From Candidatus Prevotella equi (GTDB taxonomy: Bacteria; Bacteroidota; Bacteroidia; Bacteroidales; Bacteroidaceae), in the NCBI GenBank assembly GCA_018065145.1, contig JAGHTW010000064.1, positions 1-34,556 of the forward strand: 34,556 nt of DNA. The letters run 5' to 3'. Both the position numbers and the translations under genes were made by a program. The number at the start of each line of letters is the position of its first letter. Position 1 is the first letter of the stretch. This document shows, piece after piece, positions 1 to 7,146 of this stretch. The notes below the pieces were generated by a model, which made no database searches, was not told the origin of the DNA, and saw nothing but the letters and a program-made list of their open reading frames with translations.

Positions 1-16
1 GTTGGAATCATGGCAA

Positions 17-33
17 TTACCTTGATAAGGTAA
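17..33. repeat. Short perfect inverted repeat
   Basis: TTACCTT, a 3-nt spacer, then AAGGTAA: a 7-bp perfect dyad near the left edge. It could be an operator or a small hairpin belonging to a gene left of the window. No T-run follows, so it is not called a terminator. Confidence 0.4.
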
Positions 34-51
34 CACACAATCACACATAAC

Positions 52-95
52 AATAGAGGATGTATCAAAACAATTGTATTGGTACATCCTCTATT
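52..95. terminator. Long hairpin, probable terminator after the DUF6169-like gene
   Basis: Positions 52-64 and 83-95 form a 13-bp perfect stem around an 18-nt loop. It lies about 35 bp past the stop codon of the minus-strand gene ending at 132, the right place for a 3' end. Neither side has a clear U-tract, so it could act as a transcript-stabilising hairpin rather than a strict intrinsic terminator. Confidence 0.5.
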
Positions 96-131
96 CGTAT
101 ATCGTGGAAATATGGTAGTCAATAGCAGAAA

Positions 132-638
132 TTATTTAGGTTGTACCTTATAAGTTTCTGTTGCACGTTTTACAAAATCACTATAATCTCTAATTATACT
201 TTCATATTCTGGATGATCATTTCTTATAATCATTCCTGTATAAACCATATAGCCATTAAAGTTCAGTTCTTCTGCTTGCAGAGTCATGGTGTTCTTCTTT
301 TCATAATTGTCAAACCACCGTTTGTAAAGATTACTCCTGGCACTCTCTCTATGATCATGTGGATCACATATATATAACATTACAGAAGAATCTTGTCTAA
401 AAAATTCTTCTATTACAAGTACAATAACCTTATAAACATCAGAATCTTTTGGAGCGAATGATTTTTCCTCATTATCGATAAAAAAGTGAAAAGCTTTGTC
501 TCCTAATATATATTCATCAGCATAAAAGCCAACACGATACCTTATTCCGTTTTTTGTAATAAAGCGGAACTGCATATCACTTAACTGAACAACCCAATAT
601 GGTGATTTCGCATTGATATTGTCAACAGAAAGTCTCAT
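132..638 (-). CDS. DUF6169-like protein, function unknown
   Basis: A 168-residue soluble protein with no signal peptide or membrane segment. I recognise it by overall look as the Bacteroidota family DUF6169: an N-terminal stretch ending in a strand such as FRFITKNGIRYRVGF, then an acidic/aromatic segment (YILGDKAFHFFIDNEE), then the conserved-looking VMLYICDPHDHRE around residues 86-98, followed by an RWF region. No catalytic motif is evident. Its ATG overlaps the TGA of the 42-residue gene upstream (ATGA), so the two are probably translationally coupled and share the promoter at 797-828. The pair sits back to back with a toxin-antitoxin operon, which suggests accessory DNA, but no toxin or antitoxin role can be shown. 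The family name is from memory. Confidence 0.7.
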   Translation of the reverse strand: MRLSVDNINAKSPYWVVQLSDMQFRFITKNGIRYRVGFYADEYILGDKAFHFFIDNEEKSFAPKDSDVYKVIVLVIEEFFRQDSSVMLYICDPHDHRESARSNLYKRWFDNYEKKNTMTLQAEELNFNGYMVYTGMIIRNDHPEYESIIRDYSDFVKRATETYKVQPK

Positions 639-763
639 GCGAAACCCAGTTCTTTTTCTCGTTTAACAACAGAATCAAGCCATTTTGCTTTCAAATTCAA
701 GGTAGCTTCCAGTGCAACCTTAAACTCTTCATCTGTATATTCTCTAAAATTCTTTTTGTTCAT
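635..763 (-). CDS. Small 42-residue protein coupled to the DUF6169-like gene
   Basis: An ATG-started frame of 42 residues beginning MNKKNFREYTDEEFKVALEA and ending KRELGFA-like (KREKELGFA). It is rich in Lys and Glu and is probably mostly helical. Three things support it as a real gene: its TGA overlaps the ATG of the next gene by 4 nt, it lies about 30 nt downstream of a well-formed promoter, and no other frame explains this stretch. I do not recognise a family. Small helical partners placed just before a larger protein are sometimes antitoxins or cofactors, but nothing here proves that. Confidence 0.6.
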   Translation of the reverse strand: MNKKNFREYTDEEFKVALEATLNLKAKWLDSVVKREKELGFA

Positions 764-796
764 AGTTTCATTTGTTGAACTTGAATATATTGCTTG

Positions 797-828
797 CAAA
801 ATTACGGAATTATTCCGACACCACCAAA
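797..828 (-). promoter_or_regulatory. Promoter for the 42-aa/DUF6169-like pair
   Basis: On the minus strand, TTTG (825-828) is followed by a 20-bp spacer and TAATTTTG (797-804), matching the Bacteroidota -33/-7 consensus TTTG-N19-21-TAnnTTTG. The expected start lies near 790, giving a leader of roughly 27 nt before the ATG at 763. Confidence 0.7.
805..817. promoter_or_regulatory. Palindrome inside the promoter spacer, candidate operator
   Basis: CGGAATTATTCCG is a perfect 6+1+6 palindrome lying directly against the -7 element, inside the spacer of the minus-strand promoter. A bound protein here would block RNA polymerase. The two coupled proteins or the neighbouring antitoxin are candidate ligands; that is inference. 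Confidence 0.4.
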
Positions 829-939
829 TTTTTCCAAATATTTTTTACAAGCACTATTAGAGTTGCAGAGTAGTGTTAGTAAACTTTCGACATACAAAAG
901 CAGAATTTTACGTCCTTATTTAAAATAATAATGTATTTT

Positions 940-971
940 CTTGCTCATTCAATAATTTTTCAATACTTTTG
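940..971 (+). promoter_or_regulatory. Promoter for the toxin-antitoxin pair
   Basis: TTG (941-943) is followed by a 20-bp spacer and TACTTTTG (964-971). The expected start is near 978, about 40 nt before the antitoxin ATG. The sequence from the -7 box onward, TTTTGCAAGCA (967-977), is the exact reverse complement of 791-801 in the divergent promoter. Confidence 0.65.
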
Positions 972-1016
972 CAAGCAGAAAGCAGTATAGGATAAAAAAG
1001 ATCAAAGATAAGCAAC

Positions 1017-1265
1017 ATGTGCACATTCCGTATATCCCTTGATGACAAACTTGTCAATTCGGCTCGTATGTCATTTCATGATGATAATCGTATGACGTTA
1101 TGGATGGAAGAGACAATCTCTGCCATCCTAATGGACTATGTGTCTAAAACAGAAACAAAGTCTGTACGTATTCCCAGAAAACACGATGCTTTAATGGGGG
1201 TACTTAGTGGTGCGCCAGAAATAGATTACAAACGTGAACATCTAAAAGAAAAATATGGATTATGA
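1017..1265 (+). CDS. Putative type II antitoxin (partner of the PIN toxin)
   Basis: An 82-residue protein starting MCTFRISLDDKLVNSARM. The short beta strand followed by two predicted helices resembles the ribbon-helix-helix DNA-binding fold common in VapB-like antitoxins. The polar C-terminus (about 55-82, with APEIDYKREHLKEKYGL) is the kind of flexible tail that wraps the toxin. Its TGA overlaps the ATG of the PIN gene by 4 nt, the usual antitoxin-first layout. The expected role is to neutralise the ribonuclease and repress its own promoter. The family is not one I can name exactly; the call rests on size, position and fold impression. Confidence 0.65.
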   Translation: MCTFRISLDDKLVNSARMSFHDDNRMTLWMEETISAILMDYVSKTETKSVRIPRKHDALMGVLSGAPEIDYKREHLKEKYGL

Positions 1266-1708
1266 GAATTTTTCTTGATACAAATATTTTTCTTGAATAT
1301 CTTTGCGGACGCTCCAAAGCCCGAGTCGTGCGTGGTGTATTAGATGTAATAGAAGATAAGTCCTTTCAGGCTTTCTTATCCAGTTCTTCGTTCTGCACCA
1401 TATCATATTATGTAGAACTAACACTGAAAGAGGCAGGAATTAAAAGACCAGAGAAAACAATACGGACAAGAGAAATCCTAAACTCATTGTTAGATATCGC
1501 AACAATTGCAGATACTGATCATTCTCGAACAGTATTAGCCACTAACGACGAAAGTTTCAATGACCTTGAAGATAGCATGCAATACCAATGCGCGAGGAAG
1601 GCAAAATGCAGTATCATAGTGACCTTAAACATTAAAGGCTTCAAGAAGTCTGATCAGACAGATATCACTATAATGACGCCAGAACAGTTCCTACAAACAT
1701 ATAAGTAG
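1262..1708 (+). CDS. PIN-domain ribonuclease toxin (VapC-like)
   Basis: A 148-residue PIN protein. The N-terminal strand carries the first acidic residue in RIFLDTNIFLEY (Asp6). Glu52 in YYVELTLKE and Asp104 in NDLEDSMQYQCA fill the second and third metal-site positions. The C-terminal IIVTLNIKGF provides Asn123 where many family members have Asp or Asn. This set fits a Mg-dependent RNase of the VapC/PIN_3 type. It overlaps the upstream antitoxin by 4 nt and is followed 38 bp later by a strong terminator, so the pair forms a complete operon. The expected activity is cleavage of tRNA or rRNA when the antitoxin is degraded; the target cannot be read from sequence. Confidence 0.85.
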   Translation: MRIFLDTNIFLEYLCGRSKARVVRGVLDVIEDKSFQAFLSSSSFCTISYYVELTLKEAGIKRPEKTIRTREILNSLLDIATIADTDHSRTVLATNDESFNDLEDSMQYQCARKAKCSIIVTLNIKGFKKSDQTDITIMTPEQFLQTYK

Positions 1709-1746
1709 AAGTATAAAATTCTTACGTCACGAATAAGACTCACACC

Positions 1747-1785
1747 AACGGCTATTGACCCGCAAAGGGTTGATAGCCGTTTTTC
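1747..1785 (+). terminator. Intrinsic terminator of the toxin-antitoxin operon
   Basis: A 15-bp stem (1747-1761 with 1767-1781, two G-T wobbles) closes a 5-nt loop and runs into a T-tract at 1780-1784. It is a textbook rho-independent terminator, 38 bp after the PIN stop codon. Confidence 0.9.
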
Positions 1786-1913
1786 GTATTGTAAGCAAAA
1801 TCGCGTTTTTGGTTACAAATCGTCATTTCAAAAAAGTACGTCTGCAGATTAAATCTAGAGAATTCTATCGCCAAAATCAAGCGTTAAAACCGTCATTTTT
1901 TAGCCTTCGAGTG

Positions 1914-2023
1914 TAATCGTATAACTTTTACAATGTAATCGTATAACCTTTACAATGTAATCGTGCAACTTTTACCGAGTGAAAGTTATACTTTTACAAT
2001 GCAAAAGTGGCACTTTTACGGCA
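1914..2023. repeat. Five-unit tandem repeat, 22-bp period
   Basis: Units start at 1914, 1936, 1958, 1980 and 2002. The first two differ by one base (GTAATCGTATAACTTTTAC... against ...ACCTTTAC...). The third diverges in its centre and last four bases. The fourth and fifth keep mainly the ACTTTTAC core and become partly self-complementary (CAAAAGTGGCACTTTTAC). There is no spacer between units, so this is not a CRISPR array. Iteron-like or protein-binding arrays have this look; its role is unknown. Confidence 0.8.
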
Positions 2024-2161
2024 GTTTTTGAGCAGTTTGAGAACGTTAAAATTTACAACTACCTGACACACAGAATAATAGCCTAATCACCCAGATTTGC
2101 GTATTTGAATCCAACTTTACTCGTCGTGGATTTTATCGCATTCTGAGAGGGTTATAAAAAT

Positions 2162-2201
2162 ACGGATTGTAAGCAAAAATGCCATTTTGCTTACAATCCG
2201 T
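2162..2201. repeat. Perfect 17-bp inverted repeat (hairpin element)
   Basis: 2162-2178 and 2185-2201 are exact reverse complements around the 6-nt loop ATGCCA. The only following T-rich sequence is TTATTTTATT, so termination is possible but weak. The arm repeats the 13-nt word found at 1788-1800, where a more degenerate hairpin stands. This looks like a REP/MITE-type element rather than a gene-specific signal. Confidence 0.7.
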
Positions 2202-2287
2202 TATTTTATTATTTGAGGTTTGCACAAGCCGTTTGGACATGTTGTGTTACTAAAAGTAACAAGCCGAAAGAAAAATTAAACGTAATT

Positions 2288-2319
2288 ATTGGTTTATTGT
2301 AAAAAAATTACTACCTTTG
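2288..2319 (+). promoter_or_regulatory. Promoter of ftsK
   Basis: ATTG (2288-2291), a 20-bp spacer and TACCTTTG (2312-2319) match the Bacteroidota consensus. Transcription should start near 2325, giving a leader of about 40 nt. Confidence 0.75.
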
Positions 2320-2367
2320 CATCTTGTTAAAAAAATCCTTCAACAAGAAATTTAAAATTACGGATAT

Positions 2368-4818
2368 ATGGCAAAAAGCAGAAAAACCACCAAGGCAAAG
2401 AAAGACAATGTAAGCTTCAAGAGCGCCTTAGGTTTCAACAATATGTTCTCAAACGAGAAGACAAACTTCACCGTTGGTATCTCAATGTTCTTCCTTGCGA
2501 TACTGACAATTATCTGTTTCGTATCCTACTTCAACACAGCGGCAGCCGACCAGAGCCTGGTTCTCAATCCGCTGCCGGGCGATTTCGCCAATGCGGGTCA
2601 TGAATTCCACAACTACTGTGGTTCGTGGGGTGCGTATATCTCGCACTTCTTTATCGCCGTCTGCTTCGGTCTGCCAGCATTCCTCTTCCCTGTATTCTTC
2701 CTTATCTGCTCAATGAGCATGATGGGCGTTTACAAACTGAACCTGTGGAAGTGGTTCTTTGGACTGATGGTTGTAATGCTCTGGAGCAGTGTCACTTGTG
2801 CTAAATTCATAAACCCTTTCCTTGACGACCAGGTATATAATGCCGGCGGTGGTCACGGACAGTTTATCTGTGAGACATTGGAGAATGTTGTGGGCACACC
2901 AGGACTGACTTGCATCCTTGCCCTCACAGCAATATTCTTCCTCACATACCTCTCTTCTGAGACGATAACCCTCATTCGCACTGTCCTCAACCCTAAGCGC
3001 TGGATTGAGAAGGTTCCTTTCAGCATCACCAATGCCAACAAGGAGGGCGAGATTATCGACCCAGAGACAACCAGTAATGACGAGACAGAACCTGAGGTGT
3101 ATGACAATCCAAGCACTCAGACAGTGGAATTTGACGTAAATAGCAACAACGCCGTCGTGACTGATACGGGCTATGACACTCCTACCTCTCCAGCCACCGA
3201 ACAAGAAGGCGAGATAGGCATGGAGATAGCACAGGGCATTGAGGAAGAGAGCGCTGGCGGAAAAGTTGTCGTTGGCAACGTAGAGATGAGTGCCTACGAC
3301 CCTAAGGCGACACTCTCACGCTATAAGTACCCTACACTTGACCTGCTCAAGAAATACGATACCGACGGAAAATCATTCATCGATATGGATGAGCAGAAGG
3401 CAAATAAGGAACGTATCGTAGAGGTTCTCGGAAACTTCGGCGTTCAGGTATCAAGCATCAAGGCAACAGTAGGACCTACCATCACGCTTTACGAGATAAC
3501 TCTTGCTCCTGGTATCAAGATTTCCAAGGTGCGCTCACTGGAGGACGACATCGCCCTCTCACTCGCAGCACTCGGCATTCGTATCATCGCACCAATACCG
3601 GGCAAAGGCACCATCGGTATCGAGGTACCTAACGCAAACCCACAGGTGGTATCAATGGAGTCTATCCTTAACTCAAGGAAGTTCCAGGAGTCAAAGATGG
3701 CACTGCCATTGGCACTTGGCAAGACCATTTCCAATGAGATTTACATGGTAGATCTTGCAAAGATACCTCACCTTCTCGTTGCCGGCGCTACCGGTCAGGG
3801 TAAGTCTGTCGGACTGAACGCTATCATTACATCGCTGCTCTATAAGAAACATCCTGCAGAGCTGAAGTTCGTGCTCGTGGATCCTAAGATGGTAGAATTC
3901 TCTATCTACAAGCCACTGCTCAATCACTTCCTTGCGCAGATACCACCAGAGAGCGATGCCGACGAACCAATCATCACTGACGTTACGAAGGTTGTAAAGA
4001 CCCTCAACTCTGTCTGTCAGGAGATGGACGACCGTTATAACCTGCTTAAGTTTGCCAACGTACGTAAGCTTGAGGAGTACAACGAGAAGTTCGTCAACCG
4101 TCAGTTGAACCCAGAGAACGGACACCGTTACCTGCCATATATCGTAGTCATCATCGATGAGTACGGCGACCTTATCATGACAGCCGGCAAGGAAATAGAG
4201 CTGCCTATAGCACGTATCGCGCAGAAGGCTCGTGCCGTAGGTATCCACATGATTATCGCTACTCAACGACCAACGACAAATATCATCACTGGTACTATCA
4301 AGGCGAACTTCCCTGGACGTATGGCGTTCAAGGTAATGTCACAGATTGACTCACGCACCATCCTCGATGGCAGCGGTGCCAACCAGCTTATCGGACGCGG
4401 TGATATGCTTATCCTTGATAAAGGTACGCCTGTACGTGTGCAGTGCGCATTCGTTGATACGCCAGAGGTGCTCGCCATCAACAATTTCATTGCTGAGCAG
4501 CGCGGTTATGACGGACCATTTGAACTGCCAGAGCCAATGGTTGGCGAAGAAGGCGGCGGTGCAGGAAACGCTGAAGACCTCAGTAATCTTGACCAGCTCT
4601 TCGGCGAGGCAGCACGTGTCATCGTCATGTCACAGCAGGGTTCTACATCACTCATACAGCGTAAGTTCTCTATCGGCTACAACCGTGCCGGACGATTGAT
4701 GGATCAGTTGGAGAAGGCTGGCGTGGTAGGTGCCGCACATGGTTCAAAGCCACGTGAGGTTCTCATACAGGACGAGAACACACTGCAGTCTCTTCTCAAC
4801 ACACTCGGCATCAGCTAA
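2368..4818 (+). CDS. ftsK: DNA translocase FtsK/SpoIIIE
   Basis: An 816-residue septal DNA pump that moves chromosome ends through the closing division septum. The N-terminus has four likely membrane segments (about 35-56, 92-118, 127-146, 176-195), followed by an acidic, low-complexity linker to about residue 295. The motor follows: Walker A is GATGQGKS (473-480) and Walker B is VVIIDEYGDL (593-602), with the family signature IIATQRP downstream. The C-terminal winged-helix gamma domain (about 741-816, RVIVMSQQGSTSLIQRKF to KPREVLI) reads DNA polarity sequences. The length is typical for Bacteroidota FtsK, which has a shorter linker than E. coli. The ATG at 2368 lies about 40 nt past the expected transcription start. 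A LolA-like gene follows after 75 bp and may be co-transcribed. Confidence 0.97.
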   Translation: MAKSRKTTKAKKDNVSFKSALGFNNMFSNEKTNFTVGISMFFLAILTIICFVSYFNTAAADQSLVLNPLPGDFANAGHEFHNYCGSWGAYISHFFIAVCFGLPAFLFPVFFLICSMSMMGVYKLNLWKWFFGLMVVMLWSSVTCAKFINPFLDDQVYNAGGGHGQFICETLENVVGTPGLTCILALTAIFFLTYLSSETITLIRTVLNPKRWIEKVPFSITNANKEGEIIDPETTSNDETEPEVYDNPSTQTVEFDVNSNNAVVTDTGYDTPTSPATEQEGEIGMEIAQGIEEESAGGKVVVGNVEMSAYDPKATLSRYKYPTLDLLKKYDTDGKSFIDMDEQKANKERIVEVLGNFGVQVSSIKATVGPTITLYEITLAPGIKISKVRSLEDDIALSLAALGIRIIAPIPGKGTIGIEVPNANPQVVSMESILNSRKFQESKMALPLALGKTISNEIYMVDLAKIPHLLVAGATGQGKSVGLNAIITSLLYKKHPAELKFVLVDPKMVEFSIYKPLLNHFLAQIPPESDADEPIITDVTKVVKTLNSVCQEMDDRYNLLKFANVRKLEEYNEKFVNRQLNPENGHRYLPYIVVIIDEYGDLIMTAGKEIELPIARIAQKARAVGIHMIIATQRPTTNIITGTIKANFPGRMAFKVMSQIDSRTILDGSGANQLIGRGDMLILDKGTPVRVQCAFVDTPEVLAINNFIAEQRGYDGPFELPEPMVGEEGGGAGNAEDLSNLDQLFGEAARVIVMSQQGSTSLIQRKFSIGYNRAGRLMDQLEKAGVVGAAHGSKPREVLIQDENTLQSLLNTLGIS

Positions 4819-4842
4819 GCGAATATAGAACCTTGAATAAAC

Positions 4843-4873
4843 TTTTCTAAAGACGCTGCGTCACATTAGAAAA
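4843..4873. repeat. Hairpin between ftsK and the LolA-like gene
   Basis: TTTTCTAA (4843-4850) and TTAGAAAA (4866-4873) pair over 8 bp, with a GACGC/GCGTC pair inside. There is no T-run on the plus strand, so read-through into the next gene is likely. It may be a processing or attenuation site. Confidence 0.4.
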
Positions 4874-4893
4874 CGCTTAAAAAGAATACGGAA

Positions 4894-5502
4894 ATGAAGA
4901 AATATCTCTTTATACTCATCACATCGTTGCTCTGCACCGTAAGTGTTTCAGCAGCCGACACTTCTGCTCAGGCTAAGAAAATCCTTGACAAAGCAGCAGC
5001 AAAGGTAACTCTCAGCACCGGCGCTACAGCCAACTTCACCATTAACGGAGGCAAACTGGGTAATCAGTCGGGTACAATCGCCGTAAAAGGAAATAAGTTC
5101 AATGCCCGCACCGCTAACGCCATAGTATGGTATGACGGAAAGACACAGTGGCTATACAACAAGAAGAACGAAGAGGTAAATGTATCTACCCCGTCCGCTG
5201 CTACACAGCAGAGCATGAACCCATACAAGTTCCTCACCATGTACAAGAGCGGCTATAACATGTCACTTGAAAAGACTGCTGCCGGAGAGAACTACATTCA
5301 CTTGACTGGCAAGGGAAAATCCATCAGCGAGATGTATGTGCTGATAGATAAGGCTTTCAACATTAAGCAGGTGAAGATGAAGCAGGGCAATCAGTGGCTG
5401 ACCATAAACATAAAGGGACTGAAGTCAAAAGCCATGGCGGATAACGCTTTCCGCTTTTCAGCAAAAGACTATCCAAAGGCAGAAGTGATTGACCTGAGAT
5501 AA
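4894..5502 (+). CDS. LolA-like periplasmic lipoprotein chaperone
   Basis: A 202-residue exported protein with a signal peptide of about 20 residues (MKKYLFILITSLLCTVSVSA), cleaved before ADTSAQ. The mature part reads as alternating beta strands: GTIAVKGNKFNAR, AIVWYDGKTQWLYN, EEVNVSTP, then a helix NPYKFLTMY. This is the order seen in the LolA/LppX half-barrel family that carries lipoproteins from the inner to the outer membrane. The YDGKTQW...N motif is characteristic of LolA. The position right after ftsK is common in Bacteroidales. No gene symbol is given because Bacteroidota carry several LolA paralogues and the real cargo is not established. Just beyond its end a separate promoter begins the tRNA gene. 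Confidence 0.85.
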   Translation: MKKYLFILITSLLCTVSVSAADTSAQAKKILDKAAAKVTLSTGATANFTINGGKLGNQSGTIAVKGNKFNARTANAIVWYDGKTQWLYNKKNEEVNVSTPSAATQQSMNPYKFLTMYKSGYNMSLEKTAAGENYIHLTGKGKSISEMYVLIDKAFNIKQVKMKQGNQWLTINIKGLKSKAMADNAFRFSAKDYPKAEVIDLR

Positions 5503-5565
5503 CAGAAGAAAAAGAACGCAAAGTGCACTTATTTTCATCTTTTTGTAAAAAAAACGTCAAAAAGA

Positions 5566-5597
5566 TTTGGAAGAATAAAAAAAAAGTAGTACCTTTG
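5566..5597 (+). promoter_or_regulatory. Promoter of tRNA-Asp
   Basis: TTTG (5566-5569), a 20-bp spacer and TACCTTTG (5590-5597): a full match to the Bacteroidota consensus, 29 bp before the tRNA. Confidence 0.8.
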
Positions 5598-5626
5598 CAC
5601 CGCAATTAGGAAAAACAACCTCTTAT

Positions 5627-5700
5627 GGTGCGTTAGTTCAGTTGGTTAGAATGCCAGCCTGTCACGCTGGAGGTCACGGGTCCGAGTCCCGTACGCACCG
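5627..5700 (+). tRNA. tRNA-Asp (anticodon GTC)
   Basis: A 74-nt cloverleaf. The acceptor arms GGTGCGT and ACGCACC pair fully, with discriminator G at 5700. The anticodon arm is CCAGC/GCTGG around CTGTCAC, placing GTC at 5661-5663, with G34 expected to be queuosine-modified. The T arm is ACGGG/CCCGT. CCA is not encoded (CAT follows), so it is added after transcription. The T loop reads TCCGAGT, with C at position 55 where TTCGAGT is near universal. The gene has its own promoter and terminator. Confidence 0.95.
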
Positions 5701-5703
5701 CAT

Positions 5704-5738
5704 AAAAAAAAGGAGTTCATTTCGAACTCCTTTTTTTA
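5704..5738. terminator. Bidirectional terminator between tRNA-Asp and the flotillin gene
   Basis: GGAGTTC (5712-5718) and GAACTCC (5724-5730) form a stem flanked by A8 on the left and T7 on the right. It ends the tRNA transcript on the plus strand and the flotillin transcript on the minus strand. Confidence 0.9.
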
Positions 5739-5743
5739 TTTTA

Positions 5744-7099
5744 TTATTCTTCAGTTATCTCGTTAGGTTCTTCCTTCTTCTTTGCTAGATACTCTGGCAA
5801 AGAGAGACCTGCCTGATCAAAAAGTTCCTGAAGTGGAGGAACGCTCTTCATCAGTCCGCTTACAAAGTTTGCTGTTGAGCCTTTGCCATCAGCAGAACCG
5901 CCGTTATCCCAAACAGTAACCTTGTCGATATTGATACCCTTGACAGCCTCAACCTGAGTCTTGACAAGTTCAGGAAGCTTCTCAAGCAACAGGAGCATGT
6001 ATGCCTTTGTAGCATCACCGCCTGCAGCCTGTACCATCTTGTCATAACCTGATGCCTGACGAGAAAGGATCTCAAAGAGACCGCGAGCCTCTGCTTCCAT
6101 CTTTGCATATACAGCGTCAGCCTCACCCTTCGCATTTACGCGAACTTTCTCTGCTTCTGCCTCTGCTTCTATAATCTTACGCTTCTTCTCTATCTCTTGA
6201 GAAACGAGCACGTTGGCTGCCTGTGTAGCGCGTTCACGTTCTGCACGTGCCACCTCAGCCTTCTGCTCTGCAGAGTAAGCCTCCTCAAGAGCCATAGCCT
6301 GTGCTACCTTCTCGGCAGCAGTAGCCTTACGCTGTGCCTCAGCCTCACGCTCACGACGCTCTGAATCAGAGTTTGCTATCTGCACCTTTGCCTCGTTCTC
6401 ACCACGAACAGCCTGAGCATTGGCCTCAGCAGTACGGATACGCGTCTCCTTCTCTGCCTCTGCCTTACCGATTTCACCTATCTTCTCCTGTTCTGCCACA
6501 CGAACCTTAGCCTCGTTGATAGCCTTTGCTGCTGCCTCCTGACCAAGTGCCTCGATGTAACCAGACTCATCATTGATATCGGTTACGTTGACATTGATAA
6601 GGCGAAGACCTATCTTACGAAGCTCTACCTCCACATTGGCAGAGATATTCTCAAGGAACTTATCACGGTCAGAGTTAAGTTCCTCAATACTCATCGTTGC
6701 AATAACAAGACGCAACTGACCAAAGAGGATATCACGAGCAAGCTCCTGTATCTGACCAGCAGTAAGACCAAGCAGGCGCTCTGCTGCTGCAGACATGCTC
6801 TCATCGTCGGTTGATATACCTACGGTGAAACGACATGGCACGTCAACACGGATATTCTGACGAGAAAGGGCATTGGTAAGATTTGCATCAATGCTGATTG
6901 GCGTCAGCGAGAGATAAGCATAATCCTGAATGAGTGGCATAACAAAAGCACCACCACCATGAATACACTTTGCTGATTTCTTTGAACCTGTGCTGCCATA
7001 GACAACGAGAATCTTGTCTGATGGACAACGACGATAACGATTGATAAGCGCAGCGAGTAACACTACAGCTACTGCAACTGCAAGAAAAATCATGTACAT
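5744..7099 (-). CDS. Flotillin-family SPFH protein
   Basis: A 451-residue membrane scaffold. One N-terminal hydrophobic segment (about 2-20, MIFLAVAVAVVLLAALI) anchors it. An SPFH/band-7 domain follows (about 25-200, with VVYGSTG, GGGAFVMPLIQDY and INVNVTDINDESGYIEALG). Next comes a long Ala/Glu-rich coiled coil (about 205-350, AEAEKETRIRTAEANAQAV and similar). The C-terminus includes a conserved-looking helix (KAYMLLLLEKLPELVKTQVEAVKGI). The length and order match bacterial FloT/YuaG. It is preceded by an NfeD gene 47 bp upstream, the classic flotillin-NfeD pairing, so both probably act in membrane microdomain organisation. The first ATG (7099) is followed by another at 7093; either could be used. 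Confidence 0.93.
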   Translation of the reverse strand: MYMIFLAVAVAVVLLAALINRYRRCPSDKILVVYGSTGSKKSAKCIHGGGAFVMPLIQDYAYLSLTPISIDANLTNALSRQNIRVDVPCRFTVGISTDDESMSAAAERLLGLTAGQIQELARDILFGQLRLVIATMSIEELNSDRDKFLENISANVEVELRKIGLRLINVNVTDINDESGYIEALGQEAAAKAINEAKVRVAEQEKIGEIGKAEAEKETRIRTAEANAQAVRGENEAKVQIANSDSERREREAEAQRKATAAEKVAQAMALEEAYSAEQKAEVARAERERATQAANVLVSQEIEKKRKIIEAEAEAEKVRVNAKGEADAVYAKMEAEARGLFEILSRQASGYDKMVQAAGGDATKAYMLLLLEKLPELVKTQVEAVKGINIDKVTVWDNGGSADGKGSTANFVSGLMKSVPPLQELFDQAGLSLPEYLAKKKEEPNEITEE

Positions 7100-7110
7100 G
7101 TTTTATAATG

Positions 7111-7138
7111 TTTAATGTTTAAGGTTTAAGGTTTAATG
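7111..7138. repeat. Heptanucleotide repeat between nfeD and flotillin gene
   Basis: Four 7-bp units, TTTAATG, TTTAAGG, TTTAAGG, TTTAATG, fill most of the gap between the nfeD stop (7147) and the flotillin start (7099). A similar 7-bp array fills the gap at 10293-10327. Confidence 0.8.
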
Positions 7139-7146
7139 TTTAGGTT

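Larger units (their letters stand above)
1785..2287. other. Non-coding, repeat-rich gap before ftsK
   Basis: About 500 bp with no convincing reading frame on either strand. It holds an imperfect hairpin at 1788-1820, a 22-bp tandem array at 1914-2023, a 17-bp perfect hairpin at 2162-2201 and a 7-bp hairpin at 2245-2261. The first and third begin with the same 13-nt word, ATTGTAAGCAAAA. I see no tRNA, integrase or IS remnant. The stretch 2024-2160 shows nothing recognisable. Confidence 0.6.

Noticed and set aside
1914..2023. Regular repeats that could be read as a CRISPR array
   Set aside because: Units abut without spacers, the period is only 22 bp and no cas gene is present.
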